Of a DNA stretch of 64,000 bases, positions 13,101-24,706 are shown piece after piece. Position 1 is the first letter of the stretch. Each line of letters opens with the position of its first letter. Source of the stretch: Clitopilus passeckerianus (taxonomy: Eukaryota; Basidiomycota; Agaricomycetes; Agaricales; Entolomataceae); assembly GCA_944990035.1 (NCBI GenBank), contig CALYLX010000077.1, positions 328,251 through 392,250 on the forward strand, read 5' to 3'. The position numbers and the translations under genes are program-made. Below the pieces are notes generated by a model. The model worked only from the letters and a program-made list of their open reading frames with translations, was not told where the DNA came from and made no database searches.

Positions 13101-15806
13101 GATAAGATAGGTGGTGTCAAGAATTGTCGTATCCCAATCGAGAGGGATGCTAAGAACCTGCAGTGAAGACTTGATAGGCACTGGGTGGACACCATGGCGT
13201 AGCGAAGGAAACATGCGCTCGAGCTCAGCCTTGTCGGCACGGACATTGTCGGTCATGATGGCCTCAATGTCCCCATGCCCATACAATTTCAATGATTCCG
13301 AAATCTTCGCCAGTGCGGGCATGAACTGGTCGTGGGCCTTGGTGGGTGTAAGTGTCATTTGGCGAACTTCTACGTATTCGTTGGTTGCTGTATGTAACGC
13401 GCCAAAAACGGGTTCTCCGTTCACTTTACCAAGGTGTTTTGGAACCTGTATCCAATGATCAGTCTGCCGAATATGACAATGATAGAGGAACTTGAGGATT
13501 CACCTTATGGCTATGGTCTATTGCTAACAAGCGTGCGGATAACATTGCCATCCGCTGATCGATCTCTGAGCTATGCTCCTCAATGATCATGTTGTACAGA
13601 TCACCGAAATAACGTCCTGAAGGGACATAGCCTGCATAACCGTCTCGATCATTCCAAGCACCAAAACGCTGGTGCTTGGCAAGCAAGGTTCCTGTGGCAG
13701 ATTTGAGGCGCATGTTCACCAGCTCATAATACTGGAGCTCGAGTTGCTCAAAGCCGCGGATGTGTAACGTGCGTATAAGGGCTGCGAAGGGGGTTGGTCC
13801 TAGACCTCGCTGGAATGAGGAGCGCAGGATCGCAAAGAGTCGGTCGGTGATGCCACTGCGACAAGTGAGGTGAAACTTGAACTGGCTGGAAAGAGCTGGG
13901 GGTAAGACATTGAGAACGGCAGGGGACCAGCTGAGGTACGTCTTCTTGCACTGCCCGCAAAAGTAGCGATAGCCTATAATATAGACTGTCTTGTCAATAT
14001 CAGCAACTCGCCGTGGAGCTTGTGGCCACCCGTGATGCTGAAGCATGACTTCCCCGCCTTTCGTGCTGTATGTCCTCCCCGCTTTCTTGCACTCGGGACA
14101 TGGGATTTTGCCAAGAACATGTGGGAGCCATACAAAGAATGATGGCGTGAAGAAATCTTTGGGTTCAATTTGATGTTTCGTGGCTGTCGTAAATAGTGGG
14201 TTCTTAGGCGGAATCGAGAAGTGACCGTCATCGTAGCAGGACGGTATACCGGATCGATTATTCGTCATCTCACTACGCAGGCGTTCACATAGTTCTCGAT
14301 AGATAGTGTCGAGCCAAGTAGGAATTGAGGCCCGCGGCGTCGAACGAGATCGCGAAGGACTGCTACTGCCAGGGGCAGCAGCAGTCAACGAAGACACTGC
14401 AGGCGAAGTTGCAGTGTCTTCATCATCGTCGAGTGCAGGTCCCACATCCTCATCATCAACATCTCGGTCCTCACCACATCCCATAAGCCTATCAATATCA
14501 TCCACCATCCCCGGACCGTCCTCCTCTAGCTCCTCCTCCTTGTCCTGCAGGCTCAGTAATGCCTCGAAGTCGATCGCGACATTGTTCGTCACATTTGGCG
14601 GTGGTAACCCAGGAGCGGCTGCTGCGCGTGAAGTCAGAAAAAACTGATACCGGTTTGTAGGTGTACGAGAACTTACCAGTTCTGGTTGTATCTCTGTTGT
14701 GGTCTGGACCAGGGGTGGTGCTTGACCTGCCGCCGACTTCCTCTAAGGATGCCGGTGAAGCTGATTGTTTGGTGGTGTAAGTAGCAAGCTGCTAGACAAG
14801 TAAAGCAGGCTCACCTTGAGTCCGGCTCTCTGTACCGTGTCCCGTTACATCATCAAATGTGCTGAGGTCTATATTGGAGGGTATCAATTAGAACTGAACG
14901 GAAAAGTAATATACATTGATTTTACTTGAGCTGAGTATTGCACTGAGCTGGCGAGAGGTATCTGGCGAGAGAAAATGCATCAGTCCCTGTGTTTAGATGA
15001 TCGGGACCTTCGTTACCTTGTTTCTCCGCATTGACCGTTTGGGAGTGTGCATCCGCTTCTTGATCGCGTGCTAGGAGTTCACCTGAGAGAGAATGAATGT
15101 TAGTTAGAGATCGCAAAGCATTGTTCTTCACTCACCTGAAGGCTCGAACTGATCCTCTTCGTTCACGCGCGTGAGAGGCAGTGTAGCACGGTCAGGTGCG
15201 AAAAAGCTGCAAATAGGGTGTATTAGTCCAAAACGAGCTTGAAATACCAGGGAAATGGGCAAACACACCCGTAATAGATGCCTGACGCTTCTCCGTGCTT
15301 GTTCTTTCCTGCTGGACCTCTGATGATTGTTGCTGTGAGGCAGAGGCTGCAGTCGGCGGTCCATCACCCTGCTGTGATGTGGTTCCCAGGCCTCTTACAT
15401 CGCGTGTGCCGGTGTTTGAGTTGGTGGGGGCGGCAACGGCAGTCTCAGATGGGAGAAGAGAGATAACTGGTTCTGGATCAACAAAGGGAAATGAGTTGTG
15501 CTGTATATACTGGGAGGAGCGGCACTTACCGTTGATAACGACCGGATTGACAGGACCCGCGTCGACAGCTAATTGACGTGTGCCGTGTGAGGTTCTCCAT
15601 GCACATGAACACGTTGTGGGACCAGGCTTACCTTTTGCAGCCAAATGAGAGGCCTCGGCAGGCGCCTGCTTCTGAGTTTTCTTTGGCCGCCCAACCAGCC
15701 TTTTTTTGCCTTCATTTCCAGTGTTGAGTTTGTTCTTTGACCCTTTCGGTCGACCGACAGGGCGCTTTGACGGATTTGGGGTGGGTTCCCCTTGAGGCGT
15801 AGCCAT
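10166..15806 (-). CDS. Transposase-like fusion: AT-hooks, DUF6729-like, DDE motifs, 3'-5' exonuclease, Cys-rich C-terminus
   Basis: A multi-exon gene with long exons (14592-13459, about 13424-12950, about 12880-11300, about 11250-10800, 10723-10166). The N-terminus has two AT-hooks (PVGRPKGSKNK and LVGRPKK). Next comes a Cys-rich block with CPECKK and CGQCKK that resembles DUF6729. Then LLAIDHSHK and IMTDN supply two Asp of a DDE-type RNase H fold. A DEDDy exonuclease follows: DMEW, KADFTKL, and YAKLD, close to RNase D/WRN. A later GTNGIEGGVHQ resembles the glutamate motif of MuDR-like transposases. The C-terminus has CLTC...C...C, a possible zinc knuckle. All reading frames stay open, so the gene may be intact. 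The last exon may extend a few codons beyond 10166. Name and superfamily of the element are unknown. Confidence 0.72.
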
Positions 15807-15896
15807 GTAGTGATGTATGGGTGATGTGCGCTGTCAGATTGGGCGGAGGAGGTCTGGTCAGGACTAGCTGGGAATCACGAGGTAAGATCGTCAGGT

Positions 15897-15965
15897 CGAT
15901 ATAAACAGTATATCAAGTTTCCTAACCAAGTATATCGATATACCATATACAGTATATCATTTTAA
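15897..15965. repeat. AT-rich repeat cluster upstream of the transposase-like gene
   Basis: The ten-mer CAGTATATCA occurs twice (15906-15915 and 15950-15959), flanking the palindrome TATATCGATATA at 15931-15942. It lies 90-160 bases upstream of the start codon. It could be promoter DNA or subterminal repeats of a DNA transposon; neither is proven. Confidence 0.5.
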
Positions 15966-16600
15966 ACTCAGCTACATCGCTCCACGCCCACAGCCATAGT
16001 TAGAGTGCCTAAACCTCAGGGTCATCGCCTCACCCATCAGAGCTTGAACGTCCCTCCCTCGTCTCCAACCAGAACGGCAGAGTTGGGCCTTGTTGGGGCA
16101 ATAGGTACGTCAGTGGACGAAAATTGGACCAGATGAATCTTGAACCTGGCGTGAACTGGTATTCGAAGGCACGGATTACTCCGAAAATTCCTTCCAAATT
16201 AACACCTTGCTTGGCAGACGACGCGAATGTCCAAGTAAGTGGAGCCTCGAGGGTACGAGTACAGTACCTGTGAGAGTGTTCTGTACCCAATCTGGACTAG
16301 CATGACCCTCGATCAATTATTTTGCCTGTTGTGAGAGCGATCGCAAAGGATTGCTCCTGTCAAAACGAGTCCTCTACTCCACGGTTTTGCACATATGATT
16401 GATAGCATCCCAGGCGTGTCCCCCGCAGAGGTGTTCAGCGATCACGACAAATGTTGTCGTTACCAGGCTCTGCATCAGGGTCAATGAATGTCCCTCGAGC
16501 TGTTGAGGAACAAGGCGCTGGGAAATGAACAGGGTGGAAGCTGGAAGACGAGAACGTAATCATGATTTGCCACTGATAGACCGCTTAACCGGTCTCCTAC

Positions 16601-16672
16601 AGCAGCATGGCGCAGTGGAAGCGCGCAGGGCCCATAACCCTGAGGTCACTCGATCGAGACGAGTTGCTGCTA
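16601..16672 (+). tRNA. tRNA-iMet (CAT), initiator
   Basis: A 72-base intronless cloverleaf. The acceptor stem AGCAGCA (16601-16607) pairs perfectly with TGCTGCT (16665-16671). The anticodon CAT is at 16633-16635 inside the initiator-type sequence GGGCCCATAACCC. The T-arm reads CTCGATCGAGACGAG, with A where elongators have T54, as in eukaryotic initiators. The first base is A, as in fungal initiator tRNAs. Confidence 0.95.
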
Positions 16673-17197
16673 AGAAATTATGCTTTTTCACTTCGTGACT
16701 TTGAAAGCCGAATTTGGATGTGTACATTCATTTTAACATTTGTAGGGCTTTGGGAAGGGGAGCTCCAAAATTTATCTTCTGATTCTAAACACTGCGGTTA
16801 CAAGTATCCCCAACTCCAGTGAGTATAACGCCACATAACTACAGTGTCCGCCTCAGTCAAGACCGTATCGGACGTAATCTTGGCATTCATAATGACGATT
16901 ATACCAGAGTACCTTGACTGTCATTTTGACAGCCTGAAACTGGGCAAAGTCAGATGCCTGAACTTCGCATGGGGTTTGAGGCGTAGTAGCAATCATTCTG
17001 GATCATCGATCACCGTTTCCCTACAGCACGAGCACGCGATCAGTGGTTTTTGGTAGGAAAAGCCCCTGAAAAGCCTCTTATGGAGTGGAGGAACCTTAAG
17101 ATTGTGTTGAAGTATGTAACGTCTATTACTATCCGGAGCAAATGGCGCCTCCTTGAAGTGACGCTGTCATAACCTACTTCATACTTACGGTACTATT

Positions 17198-18132
17198 CTA
17201 GCAGTAGTCACTGAGCGCTAATTTTACCGCCTCAGCTAACCTGGGCAAACAGACCATTTCAATCAACTCAGTCACCACGCCCCCGCTCAGCTCCCACTCA
17301 GAGTCATTTATGAATCGCAAATGAAATGTTGGGCGTTCCCCGGGAAATCTCTCGTTATCCACTAAAACATCCTCTATCAAAATCCACTCAAAGGCTTCTA
17401 TGAGCCCTCTACCTTCCTCCTCGTCCTCCGTTCCGCCGTGGAAGGAAATATATCCCGTCAATTTTTTGAACCGTTCACGAGATGGGATAGTGGCGAGGTC
17501 AGACGACAACCAGGTGGGGGAGGCCGATTCTTCAATTTGTAGAAAAAGAGCAATGCTCCCAATATCCAGTTCTTGGAGGGATGTGTTATGTTCCAACGTA
17601 AAGTCAGTCAGTCGCATTACTCCGCCTAAATACGTGTCAATGCATAGACTCCGAAAAGCAGCTAGAGTAGTCCCTCACCACTATCCTCGCCGATATCTCG
17701 CAATGGAAGGATCAATTTCGTCACGGAGGGGCCTACGTGTCGGAGTACCTCTTGCATCAGAACTTGGTTCACCATATCCGTTGATTCGTCCTGCAACAGA
17801 AGCTCGGTGATGTTCCAATTGTTGTGCAGAACAGTCTTAAGTAGGGCTGGAACATCGCCGTAATCAGTGTCAATCTTGAACTGCAACGAGGGATCCGCTA
17901 AGAAACGGCATTTTACAGAAGTATCCCAGTCCTGATCAATGTAGGATATGGGCCCGAGTATGCAGCTGACACGAAGAGAGGGTAACGATGCGAGAAAGTT
18001 GAAAAGCTGATCAGGCGACAAAAACGTGGCATCGCATAGTTCGATGGAGGTAAGAGAGTTTATGGATGCAATTCTCGAGATAAGGTCCCCGGGAAGCCCA
18101 AAGAAACATACAAATACATTGAATTTATGCTC
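17198..18132 (-). CDS. F-box/LRR-like protein, C-terminal part resolved
   Basis: Two exons are clear (about 17675-18132 and 17198-17620), joined across an intron with donor GTGAGG and acceptor TTTAG. The protein has the leucine-spaced pattern of basidiomycete F-box/LRR proteins: LTSIELCDATF, then LPSLRVSCIL, then SVTKLILPLRDI and SLQELDIGSI. It ends in a helical tail, LPRLAEAVKLALSDYC. The first exon or exons, including an F-box if there is one, should lie upstream of 18132 but could not be identified. Such proteins usually act as substrate adaptors of SCF ubiquitin ligases; this is inferred from the general layout only. A partly decayed gene is possible. Confidence 0.55.
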
Positions 18133-21100
18133 TTAAAACAGTCGCTCTGACACTCGTTGAGCCTTTCGGCTAATAACATTCCTAAACGTTGACGTCAGTT
18201 GGGTTGCTGCAGATGATTGAAGTATTTTGTCTGCGGCTCCTTACATTGGTATCTGGGTTACATGCATGGCCGCAACAAAGGCTCTCCTTTGTAGGGCAGC
18301 TGGCTCCTGAAGGCAAGCATGCTGGGGCTGTGCGACGAAGTCAGATCTTGCGAAATCCACCATGGCGAGAGTTCAAGAGATTCACCTCGCTCAGAAATCA
18401 CGGAGGAAGCGACAAGAGTGTACATGACGCTCATGAGCAAGAGAAGGTTGTTGGGCGATGCGAACTTCATGATGAGACTGATCGACTTCAGCAGGCAAGT
18501 GGTATGAAAGTCACGAATACCTTAGATTCTCTTTTTATGCTCTCCATGAATGCCCACCGTGCCTCAATGGGCGCATGTAATAGGTTCACATGACGAATTA
18601 TGCTTCTGGAGCATGAATTGGCCAGGTACAGAATCAGTGATTCAGTGTCTATAGTTGACAGTTGGGAGAGCTTCTGGGCCTATGTGCAAATGGCTCAGAA
18701 TCCATCCGAAATTCTGCGATTTGGTTTCGGTTTTTGGCATGTATACCATCCAACGTCGTATGTGTCTGATTTCAATCCGCCAGATCTCCACTCACTTTAG
18801 ACCCAACGCGCACTTGGTATCTAACTAATTAGCCTCGCATATTGCTAGCGTATCTAAATGTCGATGTGAGTTTGTGGCCTTCCTACTAGACGTCGGTTGT
18901 GTCTCAGTGACCTAACACACCAAACTCACATGACCGCACCATGATTTTGATAATCGTATGGCGGTTCCCCAGCCAGTGGAAGAAATGAACGTCATAGAGC
19001 TTGGTTCCGTGACAGCTTTCATGTCATGCTGTCGAAGAAATGTGGCATACACAATGGACTGTGATCGTGCTTGATGGTGCCATTCGGCATAGGAACGAAG
19101 TTCCAGGGACTACGGGGAGCTTTCGCCTAGCTTTTGAGTCAACAGCATGACTGGCGTGATGGCTTGGTCAGATGAGCTTTACGGTGGAGGTGGAGGGGAG
19201 CATTTATCAACGTCGCAAAATGTATAACCATTGCGTATTGGAGAGGGCACAGAGTGGAGACCGTTCATGCCGAAGCTAAATCTGGGTAAAATGAGACCAA
19301 TGCATCGAGCGTGTATGCCCACGAGCCTCCGTCAGAGAAAGTAGTCGAGTAAACATGAGCGGTAAGGTCTGATTCACAAGGAGATATGACGAGTGAACGC
19401 ATTCTTCAGGAACTGCCTGCTTTGTCCAGAAGAAGTTCATAGATCTGAACTACATCTTCTCCGTGGCTGTCGTAGATATCATCCTGGCGTGACAGATATT
19501 TCGGAGAGAATTCGATGTTGGCCGACTTCTTTCCCTCAGTCCGAGGAAGGCCGGCGAAGACTTGGGGAGAGAGGAAAACCGTTTAGTCAGTGAATCAGCC
19601 GCTCGACCAACCCTATCAAATAGCTCTGATCCCGTCTGCTCTTGTCTGTCGGACTGCGAAGTAATTGCACAAGGTGTGTGCATCCGGTTTCTGGCAGCTG
19701 TCATCTCGACGTATATGGTTCCGCAAGGTGTGACCTTGATATATATATAGATCCGCCCATGCCATTCCGACCCACCTATTGATGCATGTCGTCCAATCGT
19801 CATGGGAAGCTTTTGATCTCAACGTTGAGCTTGGGAGCCAGCATGGAAGATTTGGGGTTCGCTCAACGTTAAATACATCTGGCACTCGGTCATGACAACA
19901 TTTGTGAGCACCGTCTTGATGAAAAAAACGTTCAAGATATCAATTACTAGCATTAATCGTAGGCGATAACAAGATGATTTTGGCCGCTCAGATACTCATG
20001 TGTAAGAAAATCAAGTATTTTCTGGGAGGACAATCGGCTATTTCCGCTGAGACTGGGAGTCAACGCCAGGTTCCTCACCTGATTGCAGGTCGGTTAAGAA
20101 CATTGCCGAAATCGAAACTAGAGGAAGACATCACCTACTTTCGCAGACGTAGACACCACGCTAACGGTGGAATCTCTATCAGGTGTATGTGAGCCTTTCC
20201 GTCGAATGCCTTTTTGAGGTGTATTCGATATCCGAATGAGGACCACGGGCAGCCCTCTGAATCGCACGAAGTCCAGATCCAGGCTCGTACACTCCATTTC
20301 GTTGTGTTTTACGGCTCTTAGCGTTCGTCTTGGTGGTGCGTATGGCGCGTTCAAAATCACGATAAAATAAAGGTAGGCTGGAGCCTCTTATTGGATTAGA
20401 AGTGGAAGGTCGAGGGAATACAGCCGTACCTCTGCCGCACCATGAGCTCAGCGTCGACCACCGCACGTCCATTGAAGTGGAATAGAGTCCTTAGGGAATG
20501 AATCACTAACGGCGGATATAGTATAGAAACTCGTTCAAGATCTCACTCAAACGCCCTATCTTTCGCCATATAACGGGAGTTGGGATGCTGGTCGAACGCC
20601 ACTTTGATAACCTTCCGTCGAGGAGCTGCTTCCACGTAGATGGATCCGAAAGCTATGGCATAAAGAATAACACTTTTGAAGGAGACCATGGCGACGGTAG
20701 CGAGAGACGTTAGACGGAGTCAGTGACCAGCACTTGACTCTGAGGAAGGGATTTCAGAGCCCTCCGGCTTATGAACCACAATGGGTGTGGATGAAGCAGT
20801 GCTTTGCAGGTCCCAGTACCCACAGATGAACCAGGGCATGGTGTTTCATCAAATGATTTGAAGATGCGCCATAGAGTTCAGGCCTTGGTTTACGTCAGAA
20901 AGCACAGAGTCGAGTGGAGTCAAAGTCCCAACTCGTAGGGCCAGGCAGGAGGCGCACAGACTGCTAGCTACAGGCACGAATCCTTGCCTTCGTTGAGAAA
21001 CACTCCAAGGGACATACTAGTTAAATACAGATGTGTCGCTAGAGAAGACATGTACCGCGCGTCAAATCGATATTCCAAAGACGGCTTGTCAGAGCTTCTG

Positions 21101-21680
21101 AGCACTGCATAAGCCAGCTTCCATTGCATTCCTAGTTCCTTTCGTCGCCATGGACGCTCAGCGCTGAGTCTAGCGTTAAGTTAAAGGCACCTCCAAAGCG
21201 ACGTGACAACGGTTGCACAGATATTTGTTCATGGAAAACGTGTTGGCCACGTGTAAGTAGTATTCGCTTGTATAACTGCTACCTTTCGAGTCCCCTAGCG
21301 TAGTCTAGCTATAGATGGAGGTCCTTGTTGAAACCCAGGATGGAGGATCGACTGGCGATCTATGGGGTGCTGAAGTTGAGGCTCTTGATAAACATGTGCA
21401 AGCAGATGCGGCAGAGCCTTCGGCTCATCTCGGACTTGTGGGCTGAGGGCCAACGCTACCGCGCGGCAGGGTACGAGTCTGGAGGGCTGCTTTGACGAAG
21501 TTACTGGTCATTATACTATGGGACAACGGTGTAACAAAACAGGTTCCACCTGAAGACAATCAGATTCAAGCTACGGCAGAAAATGACGTTGTGGTCCCAA
21601 TAAGAACAGCTGTGTTGGTGCTACGTCTACAAGAACTACCATCGCTAGGCGAGTACTCTTACACAAGCCACCAGCGTATA
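18133..21680. other. Gene-empty stretch
   Basis: Only short frames in all six readings, without motifs, splice consistency or coding-like composition. It may include the 5' part of the F-box/LRR-like gene near 18133-18600. No RNA gene or tandem array was seen. Confidence 0.5.
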
Positions 21681-22224
21681 TCAGCGCTTGATTGCCTCTG
21701 TGGTATCCCACGGGCCACGGTCAAGAAAAACCTCGCGGCGGTTTCCCTGACATTCTTCAATTCTCGTAATTCTACATGGTACCGCACCTTCGTCATCTTG
21801 CTCGTCTCTTGAACGTCCTTGAATGAACCAGGGCCCATATCTATTGCGAATTCTGGTGATATTAAAGGTCAGCACGTTTTCCGATACATCAATCGAACTA
21901 CTTACAGATACCGAGTGCCAGTGCACTTCGACCAAACATGGGGACATTAGCTGCGAATCAAGGCTTTATTCATATTGAAGGTACAGCAAGACCAGGACTT
22001 GATGCACCTTTCAAGGCCGTCATCAAGTTGAAGAGGATTTGCTGATTTTCGATATAAACTGGTTCTTCGCTTTCTTTGAGGCTGTAGATAATCTGTCTGC
22101 CCTTGATAGTAATAACGACGATCAGCGTCTCGCGCACGCACAGAGGTGATGAATCCGAGCCGCTTGACATCTCTTGCCTTGGGCCTGAGCTCGCCTGCTC
22201 AATCGTGAAAGCAGCTGCGTCCAT
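21681..22224 (-). CDS. Possible hypothetical gene
   Basis: A frame starting MDAAAFTIEQASSGP at 22224 runs 84 codons and contains a plausible strand-rich block (ETLIVVITIKGRQIIYSL). A second open frame downstream (21681-21947) could be the next exon after a very short intron, but no intron of normal length keeps the frame. No domain is recognised. It may be a gene remnant. Confidence 0.25.
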
Positions 22225-24706
22225 CTCGTAATCGGAACGAAAAGTAAAATCCGAAATTTTGACAGGACGATGGCGGGTGGAACTCTTCTGCCTTGCCCTA
22301 GGGAAGGTGCATCTTGGTCACTGACTCATTCTAGAAGAGCAGGGAGGACGAGATGAACCGGAAAGCCTTTCAGAGTCATCGCTAAGCCGATCAATGTTGT
22401 AGGGTTGTGATTCTATATGAGACTACGGCCTGTAGATACGTTGGCTTAGCCTAGTGGAAATCTCTGGTATTGGCTTCAAAATGAATTCAGCCGTTGGCGG
22501 TTGAATGGACATGACTGTATGGCCTGCAAGGGAGAATCCCGGCAGGCATATCGGCAGGGCTGATGAATCCATAATATTAATAGCATCAATATAACCACGT
22601 GGACAGTTACTAGATATAGTATGAACTACATATGGGGAACCAAAGCATTGATGCCCATTGATGAGCAGCAACGGCAACCCACGGCAGCACCATATATAGA
22701 GGTAACCCCGTGTAAGAAGGCCTGTTGCCCCAATTAGAAGTCAGAAGTGGACGAGCAGCCAATCAAAATGCGAGAATTGCAGTCGACCGGGCGGGGATCT
22801 TGGCGGACAGCTCTCAATACAAGTTCTCGTTGGAGTAAACTCCAGACTCGTAATTTCGGCACCACATTCCATTGCTTTTCCTTTGCTTTTGAAGGGCACT
22901 GGGGTGTGCAGAGAGGGTCGGGATCAACGCTCGAAACTTTTAAGATGGACGAAGTAGCACATAATATAATTTCCAAGGCAATTTCTAGTGAGGGATGAAT
23001 GAAAGGGGCATAGGATTCTTAGAATCATGATCGTGGACGTTTCTTCGACTGGACAACGTCCGCCTGTATAATCCTCTCATATCGCTGGGCACATTTTCCT
23101 TCGAGAGATGGTTTTATCAAGATAATTCTTATTTGTTCGATCTAACTCCTCCCCAAGACATGCCACTAAGATCATGACGTAGAAACCTCCCTGCCGGCGG
23201 TCGTGGTAGACATCTAAAGTGCTACTGTTTCATGAAATCTCATTCCAACTCGGACCCGTTCACGGAGTCGTCATTCCTCCCTCCTCGAGTCCCAGAGGGA
23301 AAACATACCGATGGCGGATAACGAGCCGGCGGGCGGAATCCTAGTCTCGGACGCTGGGTAGGGAAGATACGAAATGAAATGAGGGAGAGACAATAAAGAA
23401 AGGATCAAGAAAGGTCAAAGCTCGATTCGCAGATCAAAGTTAGCTCGGATAACGTGGTCGGCCTGTTTCACGTTGGGGAAGTAGCGTCCGATATCGAGAG
23501 GTTTGTGGGCGTAGAAGTACCATTGAAACAATTCAGTGCGAGTGCCACTGGGAAAGGTGTTTCAGGATAAGCACGTTCTGGCGTGAAGAAGAACTCTATT
23601 CATTGAGAAGACTTCGAATGATACACGCGGCGTAGTGGGATCGTCTGATAATAAACTACAAGCAATAAAGAATGACATGCCGGCGGTAGGTTTTACCACC
23701 TGAGTTGAGGTGATCTTCACCGGTTAGGAAACACTCGAGGATTCATACCGAGGAAAAATATTGGAAAAGGAACAAGGACGCTGGGACCCTGATGCGTCCA
23801 TTTGCCACATCGGAATTGCGTTCCTAGCCTCCGGTAACGGATGTACAGCACTCGGTATGGATTTCGCTTACGGCATAAACCTTCGGTGATTGTGAGCGGG
23901 GATACCGCGCTGACTGAACCTTGATTAGAGGCCCTGTGGGTCCGAATAAGAGAGCGATGGTATAACGATTCCTCAATCTTTACAGAAAGACAGTCGCTAT
24001 CGACATAGCCGAACATGAGAGATAGTACAGCTAATCACTCGATGGATGTTCAACCTATGTTGATTTCCATCTCAAGCAGTCAAAGAGGTGTTGGATGGCG
24101 CTTTGCGCCCAGGTTGATATAAGATGGGATGGTCACGAGGCGATGGGAACACGGGCGAGGCAGAGCTATTGCGCTAACAATTCTGATGGATGGCCAGGAA
24201 AGGCAGACGGAGGAAGTTCGATAAAGAACAAGGACCACAAGGGCACGTAAAAGGACAAGTCCAAATCTGTCGAATCGTTTGTGGGCGATATATCAGGAAT
24301 CATGAAGACCCCGAGTGATGCCGCATTTGCTCATGCGTGAGATATCTTTGAGTTCCAGAGTCAAGCCACGAAAAACGTGTACTCTGGGAGGTGCAGAAAG
24401 ACATGGAATTTGCGGTCAAAGACACAGCGTTAATTGTGTTGATAGTTGCATTGAAGTTGCGTTGGCACAGGACGAGGAGATGATTGTAGTGAACGAAGGG
24501 TAAGCGTACGTGGTGATCGGGGTACCTGTGATTTGATGGCGGCAAGCAACCTCGGATCGCCTGTGAGAACTTGACCCGGTTACTTATAGCACGAGTACAA
24601 GCCACTGCTCCCTTGACCGCCAGAATTCCCTTTCCTTTTGTCTTGTCGTCTATCACCAGACGAACCACGTTTTTATTGTCTTCAAGAATCTAACGACTGA
24701 CACGAA
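22225..24706. other. Gene-empty stretch
   Basis: No convincing coding sequence, RNA gene or repeat. The right end must hold the promoter of the HMG-box gene at 24707. Confidence 0.5.
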
